Assembly (NCBI GenBank): GCA_946621465.1
Contig: CAMOOO010000013.1
Span: forward strand, 1-32,371
Length of the DNA stretch: 32,371 bases
Reading direction: 5' to 3'
From: an uncultured Clostridia bacterium
GTDB lineage: Bacteria > Bacillota > Clostridia > Christensenellales > DTU072
Below the pieces are notes generated by a model. The model was not told the DNA's origin and did no database searches. It saw nothing but the letters and a program-made list of their open reading frames with translations. Made by a program: the position numbers and the translations under genes. This document shows positions 1-7,613 of this stretch, piece by piece. The first letter of the stretch is position 1, and every line of letters begins with the position of its first letter.

Positions 1-22
1 GAAGGGTTTTACCCGTTATATG

Positions 23-52
23 AAAAACCACCAGGTGCACTGGTGGATTTTT
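23..52. terminator. Bidirectional intrinsic terminator after birA
   Basis: A perfect 7-bp stem (CCACCAG 28-34, CTGGTGG 40-46) closes a 5-nt loop. It is flanked by an A-run on the left and ATTTTT on the right, so it can terminate on both strands. It lies 45 nt past the birA stop and is the likely end of the minus-strand operon. It could also end a plus-strand gene lying left of the window. Confidence 0.8.
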
Positions 53-90
53 ATTAACGTTTAGGGTTCCGTAAAGAGAGAAAAGGGAAC

Positions 91-828
91 CTAGTAGAGA
101 CCTTCTACGGAGACTTCTCCGCTTCCGATCAGTTCCTGCCTTCCGTCTTTAAAGCGGACGAGCAGGCGACATTTTTCGTCCAGTCCCAGAACGACGGCTT
201 CTTTTCCGGCTATGGTGATTTCCTTTCCGAGAATGATAGAACGCATGACGTAGCGGTCGTAGCAGTCTTCGGCAAGGAGCCGATAAAAGCGAGTAATAAG
301 GTCGGCTGTCAGTTCCTCAACGCAGTCTTTTGGCGTAGTGAAAACGGCGCCGGCTTTGTCGAGGATGTCCTCGGGGAAGCCGTCCTTTGGCGGAAAGAGA
401 TTGATGCCGATACCGACTACGGCGTAGTCAAGGCGGTCGGAAGAAAAGCCCCCTTCAACGAGAATGCCGCAGACTTTTTTGTCGGCAATAAGAACGTCGT
501 TGACCCACTTTATACGCGCCTCTTTTCCGCTGAAAACTTCCAGCGTTTCACAGACGGCGACGGCCGCAGTTGTGGTCAGCAAGTAGACGTCCTCGGCAGG
601 GATATCCGGACGGAGTAAAAAGCTGATATACAGCCCTGTGCCTTTGGGCGAGAAAAAGTTCCTCCCCATGCGCCCTTTGCCGGCAGTCTGATAGTCGGCG
701 ATAAAGATGCCTTCTTTTGTTTTTTCCGCGTACTCTTTGGCAACGAGGTTGGTCGAGGGAACGGAGGGGTAAAGGTGGACGTCGGGGAGCGATTCATCGA
801 GGAGCAGGGAGAGTCTATTTGCGTCCAT
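91..828 (-). CDS. birA: Biotin--[acetyl-CoA-carboxylase] ligase, monofunctional
   Basis: It makes biotinyl-AMP and transfers biotin to the carrier lysine of biotin-dependent carboxylases in the cytoplasm. The 245-residue protein shows the family's signature loop GKGRMGRNFFSPKGTGLY near residue 50, which orders over biotinyl-AMP, followed by KWVND with the catalytic lysine and GILVEG. A small C-terminal beta domain follows. There is no N-terminal helix-turn-helix, so it should be a catalytic-only ligase that does not repress biotin genes. The ATG at 828 is preceded by AAGGAGG with 4-nt spacing. The start overlaps the end of trmO by 14 nt, so the two are translationally coupled at the distal end of a four-gene operon. 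Confidence 0.93.
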   Translation of the reverse strand: MDANRLSLLLDESLPDVHLYPSVPSTNLVAKEYAEKTKEGIFIADYQTAGKGRMGRNFFSPKGTGLYISFLLRPDIPAEDVYLLTTTAAVAVCETLEVFSGKEARIKWVNDVLIADKKVCGILVEGGFSSDRLDYAVVGIGINLFPPKDGFPEDILDKAGAVFTTPKDCVEELTADLITRFYRLLAEDCYDRYVMRSIILGKEITIAGKEAVVLGLDEKCRLLVRFKDGRQELIGSGEVSVEGLY

Positions 829-1504
829 GGTCCTCCTTGATTTCGCAAACGTAGAGGGTATCGGCGTTTACGGTGAATTTTATTTTATACCCTCCCCATT
901 CAAAAGCATACACCCTGTCCGGGTCGTGGTGATAGGACGGGCGGGGGTCTTCGGCGAGGAGAGAAAGTAGTGCCGTTCTCTTTTCTTCCGGCAAAAGAAG
1001 AAATAAGTCGGTTGGCGCGACGGTCAGTTTTTTTCCAAACACGGCGTCGGCAAAGCCGCCCGTGGCCGATGGATGAGCGTCGCAAAAGGGCAGATAAGGT
1101 TTGATATCGAAAATGGGCGTGCCGCTTTTCAGGTCTGCCCCGCGCACCAAAAGAACGGGACCGTCTTCGGTTTCGACAACGCCGTCAAATTGAACGCAGG
1201 ACAGCCCGATACGATTGGGTCTGTTGGGAGAGCGCGTAGCAAACACCCCCATTCGCTCGTTCCCTCCTAAGCGAGGCGGGCGGACGGTAGGCGACCACTT
1301 CTCCGGCTTTTCCCCTTCGGAAAAATACCACAGCAGCCATAAATGAGAATACCCCTCTATGCCTTTGAGCGCAGAGGGGTCACGGTATGGTTTTTCAAAA
1401 ACGATTTTAGAAAGGCTTCCGCCGTCCAAACCGCTTTGACGGGGAATGCCGAATTTTGTCGAGTAGTCGTTCTCTATATGGGCGATAAACTCGAACGGTA
1501 TCAT
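815..1504 (-). CDS. trmO: tRNA (N6-threonylcarbamoyladenosine37-N6)-methyltransferase (TsaA/YaeB family)
   Basis: TrmO proteins methylate t6A37 in tRNAs reading ACY codons, using S-adenosylmethionine. The conserved TsaA fold is clear: an N-terminal YRDPSALKGIEGYSHLW segment, then RPPRLGGNERMGVFATRSP and NRPNRIGLS, the blocks that bind the cofactor and substrate. The C-terminal half (SGTPIFDIKPYLPFCD) matches the rest of the family. Its 229 residues suit the bacterial TsaA-plus-tail form. The start codon shares one base with the upstream permease stop (TGATG), indicating coupled translation. No good ribosome binding site is visible besides a weak AAGAGA. Confidence 0.9.
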   Translation of the reverse strand: MIPFEFIAHIENDYSTKFGIPRQSGLDGGSLSKIVFEKPYRDPSALKGIEGYSHLWLLWYFSEGEKPEKWSPTVRPPRLGGNERMGVFATRSPNRPNRIGLSCVQFDGVVETEDGPVLLVRGADLKSGTPIFDIKPYLPFCDAHPSATGGFADAVFGKKLTVAPTDLFLLLPEEKRTALLSLLAEDPRPSYHHDPDRVYAFEWGGYKIKFTVNADTLYVCEIKEDHGRK

Positions 1505-2544
1505 CAGATGACGTCTCTTTTATTGACGGTGAAATACAGCCCGAAGGTCATTGCCGCAAGGTACACGATGTATACGGCGAGAGAGATAAAGAAGTTACCG
1601 TATATGGGTACGGAAGAACCGGCAACAAAGTAGCTTGTCAGATCCATATTGGGCGTCAGTAGTCCTATCTCTATGGGGAGCAGACCGAGAATAGCGGAGA
1701 TGATCCCCAGGTGAATGATAATGGTAACGATAATGCCCGTCGTTTTTTTCCTTGCCAAAGTGCCGATAAAGTAAGCAAGTAAACACATCGTTGCTATCTT
1801 CAGAAGGCTTATTACGTAGGTGCCGAATAAGTACGCACCCACGGTGGACTTAGTTACCGAAGTTGCGTTAAAGACGAGATAGATAACCGACGTCGTTTCC
1901 GCATCGAAGGCAATTAAGCCGTAAATAAAGCCTACAAGAGAAAACAGCGATGCCATGCCCAAAGAAATGGTCAAAGCCGCAAGGAGCTTTGCCGTAATCA
2001 GTTGGTTCTTCGTGATAGGCCGGGTGAGGAGCAGCTTAATCGTGCCGTTTTTGTATTCGTCGGCAAGTAGCCCTGCGCCGACGACGATGGCGTAGATAGC
2101 AATAATCGACGTTACGACGGACATATAGTTGGAGGCAAAGCCGTCCGCAGAAACGGATATGTCGTAGTTGACGCCGAGGAATTTTACGTCCTTTTCGTAA
2201 AGGTTATGATCGCGCATATATTTATAGGCGGTCAGTTTGGCTTTGGAAGAGAAGTACTGGGGATAAAGGGTATATCCGTTTTTCTCCGTTTTGTATCCCT
2301 CTTCGAGCTCCGCCGTCGTGCTTTCGTAATAGGCGATATTTTGCTCGATGATCTGCTCGTTATTCATTTCGTCCGCCGGCATTTCCGGCCCCTCTTCCGT
2401 CATGAGGATGCTCGTCAGCGACCCGATCAGATTGAAGAACACGGCATACGCGATCAAAAGAAGAATCAGCACCACCGACAGAATAATCATGGGCTTTGGT
2501 TTAAATAACTTTTTTAATTCACCTAAATATAATCTACCGAACAT
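1504..2544 (-). CDS. ABC-2 type transporter permease
   Basis: This is a membrane subunit of an ABC exporter of about 346 residues. A first transmembrane helix near residues 20-45 is followed by a large extracytoplasmic segment (about 45-130) rich in charged residues, and then about five hydrophobic helices, the usual ABC-2 topology. The chosen start is the ATG at 2544 (MFGRLYLGEL), preceded by GAGGAGG at good spacing. A longer frame starting at 2559 would run into the ATPase gene. It follows the ATPase with a TAATATG junction, so the two form one transporter. The substrate cannot be read from sequence; antibiotic or peptide export is common in this family. Confidence 0.85.
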   Translation of the reverse strand: MFGRLYLGELKKLFKPKPMIILSVVLILLLIAYAVFFNLIGSLTSILMTEEGPEMPADEMNNEQIIEQNIAYYESTTAELEEGYKTEKNGYTLYPQYFSSKAKLTAYKYMRDHNLYEKDVKFLGVNYDISVSADGFASNYMSVVTSIIAIYAIVVGAGLLADEYKNGTIKLLLTRPITKNQLITAKLLAALTISLGMASLFSLVGFIYGLIAFDAETTSVIYLVFNATSVTKSTVGAYLFGTYVISLLKIATMCLLAYFIGTLARKKTTGIIVTIIIHLGIISAILGLLPIEIGLLTPNMDLTSYFVAGSSVPIYGNFFISLAVYIVYLAAMTFGLYFTVNKRDVI

Positions 2545-2545
2545 A

Positions 2546-3553
2546 TTACGCCTCCTCATCCGTTGTTTTGGACGTCCTGTCTTCCGTAAGATCCGGGAAG
2601 ACTTCGTTCATGCCGCCGCTTCTTCCGTGCGTGGAACTGATAAAGACGTCCTCAAGCGAGTTCTTTTTGGTGGTCAGTTCGGTAACGGTAACACCGGACA
2701 GGATCAATTCTTTCATAATTTCTCCCGAAGAAACGCCGGAAGAAAACTCCACTTTCCCGTTGACGATTTTGGCGGTTATCTTGAACTTTTCCGAAAGGAT
2801 GGCAACGGCGAGCGCGGCGTTGTCGGTGGTGAGGGTCATGACCGGCCCTGCCGACGCGCCTACTTCTTGCGCCGTCATATCGGAGACCTTTACCCCTTTG
2901 TCGATGATGATAAAACGATTGCACATCAGCTGCATCTCGGCAAGAAGGTGGCTGGAAACGAGGATGGCCATGTTATAGGTAGAGGCGAGGTGGATGAGTA
3001 TGTCGCGGATCTCTTTGATTCCCTCCGGGTCCAGACCGTTGGTCGGCTCGTCTAAAATAAGAAGGGAGGGTTTGGCAAGCAGTGCCTGCGCGATACCGAT
3101 ACGTTGTTTCATACCAAGAGAATAGGTCCTGATCGGGTCCTTTCTTCGATCGTACATTCCCACCATTTTCAGCACCGATTCGATGCGGCTGTCCCGTTGA
3201 TACTTGTCTTTCTCGTCCATGTTTTGCAGAGAATAGAGGTATTTCAGGTTGGCCTCTCCCGACCAATCCAGGTACATATCCGGGTTTTCTATAATGGTCC
3301 CGACAACGGATAACGCTTTTACCCGTTCTTTTGCGATGTCGTGGCCGTTTATAGCTATGGATCCCGAAGTGGGAATGGCAAGGCCCGTTATCATCTTCAG
3401 CATGGTGGATTTTCCGGCGCCGTTGGGCCCGACGAAGCCTACGATCTCTCCGCCGTTTACCGAAAAGGAGAAATCTTTGACCGCGGTCAAAGGCGCGCCG
3501 CCACGACGACCTTTGTAGATCTTCGTAACGTTGTTTACTTCTAATATGCTCAT
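2546..3553 (-). CDS. ABC transporter ATP-binding protein
   Basis: This is the ATPase partner of the adjacent ABC-2 permease, of about 335 residues. It shows Walker A GPNGAGKST, the signature YSLGMKQRIGIAQAL, Walker B LLILDEPTNGLD and a switch histidine in VSSHLL. After the nucleotide-binding domain comes a C-terminal domain of about 100 residues with a charged tail, typical of drug or bacteriocin exporters of the BcrA/CcmA type. I place the start at 3553 (MSILEVNNVTKIY) because GGGAGGA precedes it by 5 nt; upstream in-frame codons lie in the promoter. It is first in the minus-strand operon. Confidence 0.9.
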   Translation of the reverse strand: MSILEVNNVTKIYKGRRGGAPLTAVKDFSFSVNGGEIVGFVGPNGAGKSTMLKMITGLAIPTSGSIAINGHDIAKERVKALSVVGTIIENPDMYLDWSGEANLKYLYSLQNMDEKDKYQRDSRIESVLKMVGMYDRRKDPIRTYSLGMKQRIGIAQALLAKPSLLILDEPTNGLDPEGIKEIRDILIHLASTYNMAILVSSHLLAEMQLMCNRFIIIDKGVKVSDMTAQEVGASAGPVMTLTTDNAALAVAILSEKFKITAKIVNGKVEFSSGVSSGEIMKELILSGVTVTELTTKKNSLEDVFISSTHGRSGGMNEVFPDLTEDRTSKTTDEEA

Positions 3554-3583
3554 GCAGTCCTCCCGAAGCATTTGTTTTGTACT

Positions 3584-3592
3584 AGTATACCA
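3584..3592 (-). promoter_or_regulatory. Extended -10 promoter of the ABC-trmO-birA operon
   Basis: Read on the minus strand, TGG directly precedes TATACT (3584-3589), a sigma-A extended -10 element. No good -35 is present, which is common for extended -10 promoters. The predicted leader is about 24 nt and includes the GGGAGGA ribosome binding site of the ATPase gene. Confidence 0.6.
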
Positions 3593-3662
3593 CATTATCG
3601 GTCGTAAAGAAAAATTTTTTACGCAGATTTAAGAAAATGTAAAAATAAGGTTTTCGGTTGCA

Positions 3663-3668
3663 TATAGT
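3663..3668 (+). promoter_or_regulatory. -10 element just upstream of dat
   Basis: TATAGT ends 6 nt before the ATG at 3675, so transcription should begin at or next to the start codon. The -35 region is weak (TAAAAA at 17-bp spacing). The AGGAG at 3669-3673 sits one base from the ATG, too close to serve as a normal ribosome binding site. It may be a leaderless transcript. Confidence 0.4.
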
Positions 3669-3674
3669 AGGAGT

Positions 3675-4514
3675 ATGAAAAACGTCGGGTTTTATAATGG
3701 GAGATGGGCGCCGCTAAATAAATTGGTCGCCCCGGTATTGGACAGAGCTTACTATTTCGGCGATGGCATTTATGACGCCGCGTATACGCGGAATAAAGTC
3801 ATCTTTGCTTTGGACGAACACGTTGACAGGTTTTTTTGCGGATTAAAAAAACTGAGTATCGCCATTCCGTACGACAAAGAGGACGTTGCGTTCTTTTTGC
3901 AAAGGGGAGTGGATATGTGCGACGGCTCGGAACTCTTCGTCTATTTTCAGGCGTCTTGCGGAACGGGCATACGGAACCATGCGGAGAGGGGAGAGGATGG
4001 GAACCTGCTTGTGATGATCTATCCGAAAAAGATCGCGCCGCCGGAAAAGACCCTCGCCGTCTGTACGGCGACGGATACCAGGTACGACCTATGCGACGTA
4101 AAAACGCTCAATCTTATGCCCAACGTCCTTGCCGCGCACGAAGCCGAAAAAAGGGGTTGCGACGAGGCGATATTTATTCGCGCCGGGGAGATCACCGAGT
4201 GCGCCCACAGTAACGTCCATATCCTGTCGGACGGCGTACTGCTGTCGCCGCCGCCCTGCTATTGCACCCTCGACGGGATCGGAAGAAGACACCTTCTTGC
4301 CGCCTGCAAACGGCTGTCGATACCGACAGTGGAACGGCGGTTTAGTACCGAAGAACTGCGCCGGGCGGACGAGATCATCGTAACGAGCGCCGGGTACCCC
4401 TGCCAGAGGGTAACAACGTGCGACGGACTACCCTGCGGCGGGAAAGACGAAGAACGCTTTTTGGCCCTTTCTTCATCGGTGTACGAAGAACTCTATAAGG
4501 AAACGGGCGGATAA
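3675..4514 (+). CDS. dat: D-amino-acid transaminase (class IV PLP aminotransferase)
   Basis: It probably interconverts D-alanine and D-glutamate with their keto acids, supplying D-amino acids for peptidoglycan. The 279-residue protein has the fold-type IV landmarks: RAYYFGDGIYDAAY near residue 24, the PLP lysine in DVKTLN (Lys143), and Glu175 in ITECAHSN. The pair Arg100 and His102 in GIRNHAE matches the substrate-carboxylate clamp that separates D-amino-acid transaminases from branched-chain enzymes. It is a single-gene unit divergent from the ABC operon. The ATG is the only plausible start, and the arrangement of its -10 box suggests a leaderless mRNA. Confidence 0.85.
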   Translation: MKNVGFYNGRWAPLNKLVAPVLDRAYYFGDGIYDAAYTRNKVIFALDEHVDRFFCGLKKLSIAIPYDKEDVAFFLQRGVDMCDGSELFVYFQASCGTGIRNHAERGEDGNLLVMIYPKKIAPPEKTLAVCTATDTRYDLCDVKTLNLMPNVLAAHEAEKRGCDEAIFIRAGEITECAHSNVHILSDGVLLSPPPCYCTLDGIGRRHLLAACKRLSIPTVERRFSTEELRRADEIIVTSAGYPCQRVTTCDGLPCGGKDEERFLALSSSVYEELYKETGG

Positions 4515-4550
4515 AAAAATCTCCTGCCGAAGCAGGAGACGTTTTACTTT
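4513..4550. terminator. Bidirectional terminator between dat and sigH
   Basis: A perfect 8-bp stem TCTCCTGC (4520-4527) / GCAGGAGA (4532-4539) closes a CGAA loop on the plus strand and a TTCG loop on the minus strand; C(UUCG)G is an unusually stable RNA tetraloop. An A7 run precedes it and CGTTTT follows, so both convergent genes can end here. The minus-strand version, with UUCG followed by seven U, is the stronger. Confidence 0.88.
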
Positions 4551-4570
4551 ATTTATCTAACACCGTGAAG

Positions 4571-5164
4571 TTAAATAAACAGCTTTTTGTTTTCGCGGAT
4601 CTTCTTTTTGACGTTGAACATGATATTGTCCACTTTTTTCTCGTTGATCCCGGTCAAAGCGGCGATTTCGGCATAGGTGTACCCGTCCAGATAGTACCGT
4701 AGTACCTTAACGTGCAGTTCGGAACAGAGGGTGGCGATGTTGCTGTAAAACCTCTCTAAGCCCTCTCGCTCGATATAGTTATAGACGGGGTCGTAAATAT
4801 ATTCCGTAGGGGTATCGTCCCCCGTTTCGCTCAGCGACGTCAGACTGACCGACTCGTTGAGGATCCGGTGTTTGTTCCTCGTAGAAGAGCGCAACGCGTC
4901 CTTTATATCCGAGTCTATGCACATGGACATATAGGCTAAAACGTTTTTGTTCTTTTCCGGGTCGTACTCCCGGACGGCTTTAAAAATACTCAGGCACCCT
5001 TCTTGGAAAAGGTCCTCTTCGGTGCCGTTGGTAATGAAATATTTTCGTACGATACTGCGGACCAGCCAGAAGAAACGGGAAATCACCGTTTCGATCGCCA
5101 GTGGGTCGCCCTTTTGAGCTTTTAAGATCAGCGTAACGTCATCATTGGTATCTATGGTGGTCAT
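4571..5164 (-). CDS. sigH: RNA polymerase sigma factor, SigH (sigma-30) type
   Basis: This is a sigma-70 family factor of 197 residues. Region 2 includes EEDLFQEGCLSIFKAVREYDPEKN, with the core-binding and -10 recognition helices. Region 4 near the C-terminus (YLDGYTYAEIAALTGINEKKVDNIMFNVKKKI) is a helix-turn-helix. In Bacillus, SigH drives the transition to stationary phase and early sporulation. The assignment rests on sequence style and on position: it follows mrnC and rlmB as in the Bacillus mrnC-rlmB-yacP-sigH cluster, here without yacP. Its ribosome binding site is poor (AAAGGA about 14 nt upstream). Whether this organism sporulates cannot be judged from the window. Confidence 0.85.
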   Translation of the reverse strand: MTTIDTNDDVTLILKAQKGDPLAIETVISRFFWLVRSIVRKYFITNGTEEDLFQEGCLSIFKAVREYDPEKNKNVLAYMSMCIDSDIKDALRSSTRNKHRILNESVSLTSLSETGDDTPTEYIYDPVYNYIEREGLERFYSNIATLCSELHVKVLRYYLDGYTYAEIAALTGINEKKVDNIMFNVKKKIRENKKLFI

Positions 5165-5166
5165 AG

Positions 5167-5886
5167 TTATACTAAATTCCTTTGGCGAACAGCCTCGTAA
5201 ACGACGATGCCGGTGGCAACGGAAGCATTGAGCGAGTTAATTTGTCCGAACTGGGGCAGGGCGATCTTTCCGTCGCAAAGTTTCCCGGTCAGACTGTGTA
5301 CGCCGTCGCCTTCTCCGCCGATGACGATGGCAAGGTCCCCTGTCAGGTCCGTTTTATAGATGTCCTGTCCGTCCATATCGGCGGCAAGGACGAATATCCC
5401 GCGCTCTTTCAGATCCCGTATGGCGTCGTTTAAGTTATTGACCTTTGCGATCTTTACGTACTCCGATGCGCCGCAACTGACTTTTACCGCCGTGTCTGTT
5501 ACCGGACAGCATCTGCGACGGGGCAGAAGTATTCCGTTGACGCCGGCGCACTCCGCGACCCGAATGATTGCGCCCAGGTTATGGGGATCTTCGATGCCGT
5601 CCAAAAGAAGAATGAGGAGAGGTTTGTCCTTTTTCTCCAATACTTCTTCTACGTCCGCGTACTTAAATTCCGTCGTTACCGCAATTACGCCCTGGTGCCG
5701 TCCGTCCGGGCTGAGGCGTTCCAGTGCCTGTTTCTCAACGAATTGCACGGTGATTTTCTTTTCCCGGCAGAGTTTAACCAGCGTAAAATTGTTCTGCTTG
5801 GGGGCGTCTTTCAGTAAAAGAACCTTTTCTACGGTGGAACCGTTTTTGACCGCCTCGGTGACGGCGTTTCTTCCTTGAATAATCAT
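5167..5886 (-). CDS. rlmB: 23S rRNA (guanosine-2'-O)-methyltransferase, SpoU family
   Basis: It methylates a ribose in 23S rRNA (G2251 in E. coli numbering) with S-adenosylmethionine. The protein has an N-terminal RNA-binding substrate domain (residues 1-75) and a knotted SPOUT domain. The three SpoU motifs are intact: EDPHNLGAIIRVAECAGV, IVIGGEGDGVHSL and LPQFGQINSLNASVATGI. The length of 239 residues is normal. The start overlaps the mrnC stop by 4 nt (ATGA). It belongs to the hpt-radC-mrnC-rlmB-sigH operon. Confidence 0.94.
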   Translation of the reverse strand: MIIQGRNAVTEAVKNGSTVEKVLLLKDAPKQNNFTLVKLCREKKITVQFVEKQALERLSPDGRHQGVIAVTTEFKYADVEEVLEKKDKPLLILLLDGIEDPHNLGAIIRVAECAGVNGILLPRRRCCPVTDTAVKVSCGASEYVKIAKVNNLNDAIRDLKERGIFVLAADMDGQDIYKTDLTGDLAIVIGGEGDGVHSLTGKLCDGKIALPQFGQINSLNASVATGIVVYEAVRQRNLV

Positions 5887-6299
5887 GCTTCCTCCTCGTA
5901 CAGCCGGTCCAGCAGTTCTTCTAACCGCTCGTTCTGACCGGATAGATAGAGATAGCCGATGACCGCTTCAAATGCCGTAGCTAAATTATATTGATATATG
6001 GTCGCATGCCCCGGTGTGGAATGGGGCTTCGTGTTTTTTGCCCGTTTAAAGGTCCGTAGCTCTTTTTCTGTGAGCATCGGTTCCATTTTCTTTGCCATCT
6101 CCGCCTGTTTTTCGGCGCAGACCTCTTTAATGGTCAAAAAGTGCAACGCGCCGTTTTTGTACCGACCCAAAGGATACTCTTTGGCGCGGATATAGAGGGT
6201 ATGCACGCCGTCCCCGACGAAACTGAGCGACAGGGGATTGGCATCCGCCAGTTCCTCTTCGGAAAAAGAAGTTTGAGAAAGGGGTATATATTTCATCAT
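5883..6299 (-). CDS. mrnC: Mini-ribonuclease 3
   Basis: Mini-III lacks the double-stranded-RNA-binding domain of RNase III and matures 23S rRNA in Firmicutes. The 138-residue protein carries the signature FVGDGVHTLYIR with the catalytic aspartate, and the second acidic residue in ATAFEAVIGYLYL. The basic linker KRAKNTKPHSTPGHAT is typical. Two adjacent ATGs are possible; I use 6299, which shares bases with the radC stop (TGATGATG) and has AAGGAG 5 nt upstream. Its position next to rlmB is conserved in Firmicutes. Confidence 0.92.
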   Translation of the reverse strand: MMKYIPLSQTSFSEEELADANPLSLSFVGDGVHTLYIRAKEYPLGRYKNGALHFLTIKEVCAEKQAEMAKKMEPMLTEKELRTFKRAKNTKPHSTPGHATIYQYNLATAFEAVIGYLYLSGQNERLEELLDRLYEEEA

Positions 6300-6979
6300 C
6301 AAAGCTCCTTATTTAAAAAGATACTGCGGGCGTACGTAGCGCAGATAATAATGTGGTCGACCAATTCCACGCCGAAGGAACGGAAGGTGTTTTTCAGGTC
6401 CAACGAGGATTGCAGATCGCACATGGACGGTTCGGAGTGGTTGGACGGGTGGTTGTGAACGAGGATGACCTTCTTTGCGCTGTGCGCAAGAGCGTGGGAG
6501 ACTATTTCCGACGCGTCGGCGTTGACCGTCTTTCTCTTTCCTTCCGAAATGACGTCCATAGCTAGATAATTGTTGTCCTTATCCAGGCAGACAATGAACA
6601 GACCCTCTCTTCCTACCGGCACCACGCTCCGGATATAGGACACGATCTGTCCCGGGTATACGATCCTGGTACCGTCCAGGCGTTTTGCTTGATAAAAGGA
6701 GCAGATATCGGGAAAGGAACTAAGAAACAGCGCCGCCGACCTGGTCATGTCCGGGACGGCAAGGAGTGCCTCGTAGTTTGCGCCGAGGACGGCGTTCACC
6801 GAGCCGAAAGCCCGTATCAGCCGATAGGCGATGATCTTGGTATCTTTACGGGGAATAAAGGAAAAAAGCAGATATTCCAGCACCTGATGATCTTCCAAAG
6901 AAAAAAGACCGTAGGACTGTATTTGCTTTCGGACCCGTTCCCTGTGGCCCAGTCTGCTTTTTTTCTCGGTGTCTTCCAT
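6299..6979 (-). CDS. radC: RadC-like JAB/MPN domain protein
   Basis: The RadC family has an N-terminal helix-hairpin-helix-like region and a C-terminal JAB metal-binding domain; its biochemical role is unsettled and its old link to DNA repair is disputed. The JAMM residues are all present: a glutamate in VGREGLFIV (Glu125), the HNH pair in VHNHPSN (His175, His177) and Asp188. The N-terminal region (GLFSLEDHQVLEYLLFS, AFGSVNAVLGANYEALLAV) fits the family. The length of 226 residues is normal. It follows hpt by 11 nt, with only a weak ribosome binding site. Confidence 0.9.
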   Translation of the reverse strand: MEDTEKKSRLGHRERVRKQIQSYGLFSLEDHQVLEYLLFSFIPRKDTKIIAYRLIRAFGSVNAVLGANYEALLAVPDMTRSAALFLSSFPDICSFYQAKRLDGTRIVYPGQIVSYIRSVVPVGREGLFIVCLDKDNNYLAMDVISEGKRKTVNADASEIVSHALAHSAKKVILVHNHPSNHSEPSMCDLQSSLDLKNTFRSFGVELVDHIIICATYARSIFLNKEL

Positions 6980-6990
6980 TGTCGTGTCTT

Positions 6991-7536
6991 TTATTGGTAA
7001 ATCTCCGGCTTCAGAACGCCGATGTATTTCAGGTTGCGATATTTCTCCGCATAGTCCAGTCCGTAGCCGACCAAGAATTTGTCCTCTACGGTAAAGCCGA
7101 TATAATCGCCTTCCAATTCCACCTTCCTGCGAGAAGGCTTATCGAGTAGGGCGCAAATGCGTAAACTTTTCGGGTTGCGCTGTGCAAGAAGACGTTTTAA
7201 GTACGAAAGGGTGTTTCCGCTGTCAATAATGTCCTCGACGACGATGACGTGGCGGTCGGCCAGGGGGGTGTTGATATCTTTGACAATACGCACTTCGCCG
7301 CTACTGGTGGTGCCGCTGCCGTAGCTGGAAACGCACATAAATTCAAAGCGGACGTCGAGATCGAGGTCGCCCAGTTCTCTTACCAGGTCGCAGAAAAAGA
7401 CGGACGCTCCGCGCAAAATACAAATCATGACCACCGTTTCGCCGCGGTAGTCCTTTTCTATTTCTTTCGCCATCACCTTGATACGCTCGCGGATGGTTTC
7501 CGCCTCGTACAGAATGGTATCAATATCGTTACGCAT
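6991..7536 (-). CDS. hpt: Hypoxanthine phosphoribosyltransferase
   Basis: This is a purine-salvage enzyme that joins hypoxanthine or guanine to PRPP. The PRPP-binding motif VVEDIIDSGNTL (about residues 99-110), the flexible loop CVSSYGSGTTSSGEVRIVKD and the C-terminal purine-binding segment VGYGLDYAEKYRNL are intact. Its 181 residues match bacterial HPRTs. The ATG at 7536 is preceded by AGGAG with about 10-nt spacing. It leads a five-gene operon ending in sigH. In Bacillus hpt is near tilS and ftsH, so the link to radC and mrnC is a lineage variation. Confidence 0.95.
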   Translation of the reverse strand: MRNDIDTILYEAETIRERIKVMAKEIEKDYRGETVVMICILRGASVFFCDLVRELGDLDLDVRFEFMCVSSYGSGTTSSGEVRIVKDINTPLADRHVIVVEDIIDSGNTLSYLKRLLAQRNPKSLRICALLDKPSRRKVELEGDYIGFTVEDKFLVGYGLDYAEKYRNLKYIGVLKPEIYQ

Positions 7537-7568
7537 ACTATATTATCTCCTCTATATAACGTACAAAA

Positions 7569-7598
7569 AGTATAACAAAAGAGGGGAGTCGAAAGCAA
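7569..7598 (-). promoter_or_regulatory. Promoter of the hpt-radC-mrnC-rlmB-sigH operon
   Basis: On the minus strand, TTGCTT (7593-7598), an 18-bp spacer and TATACT (7569-7574) form a sigma-A-like promoter. TGT before the -10 adds an extended -10 motif. It begins 16 nt past the stop of the upstream lipoprotein gene, so the operon has its own start. Confidence 0.6.
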
Positions 7599-7613
7599 AC
7601 GTTTTTCGCCTCT

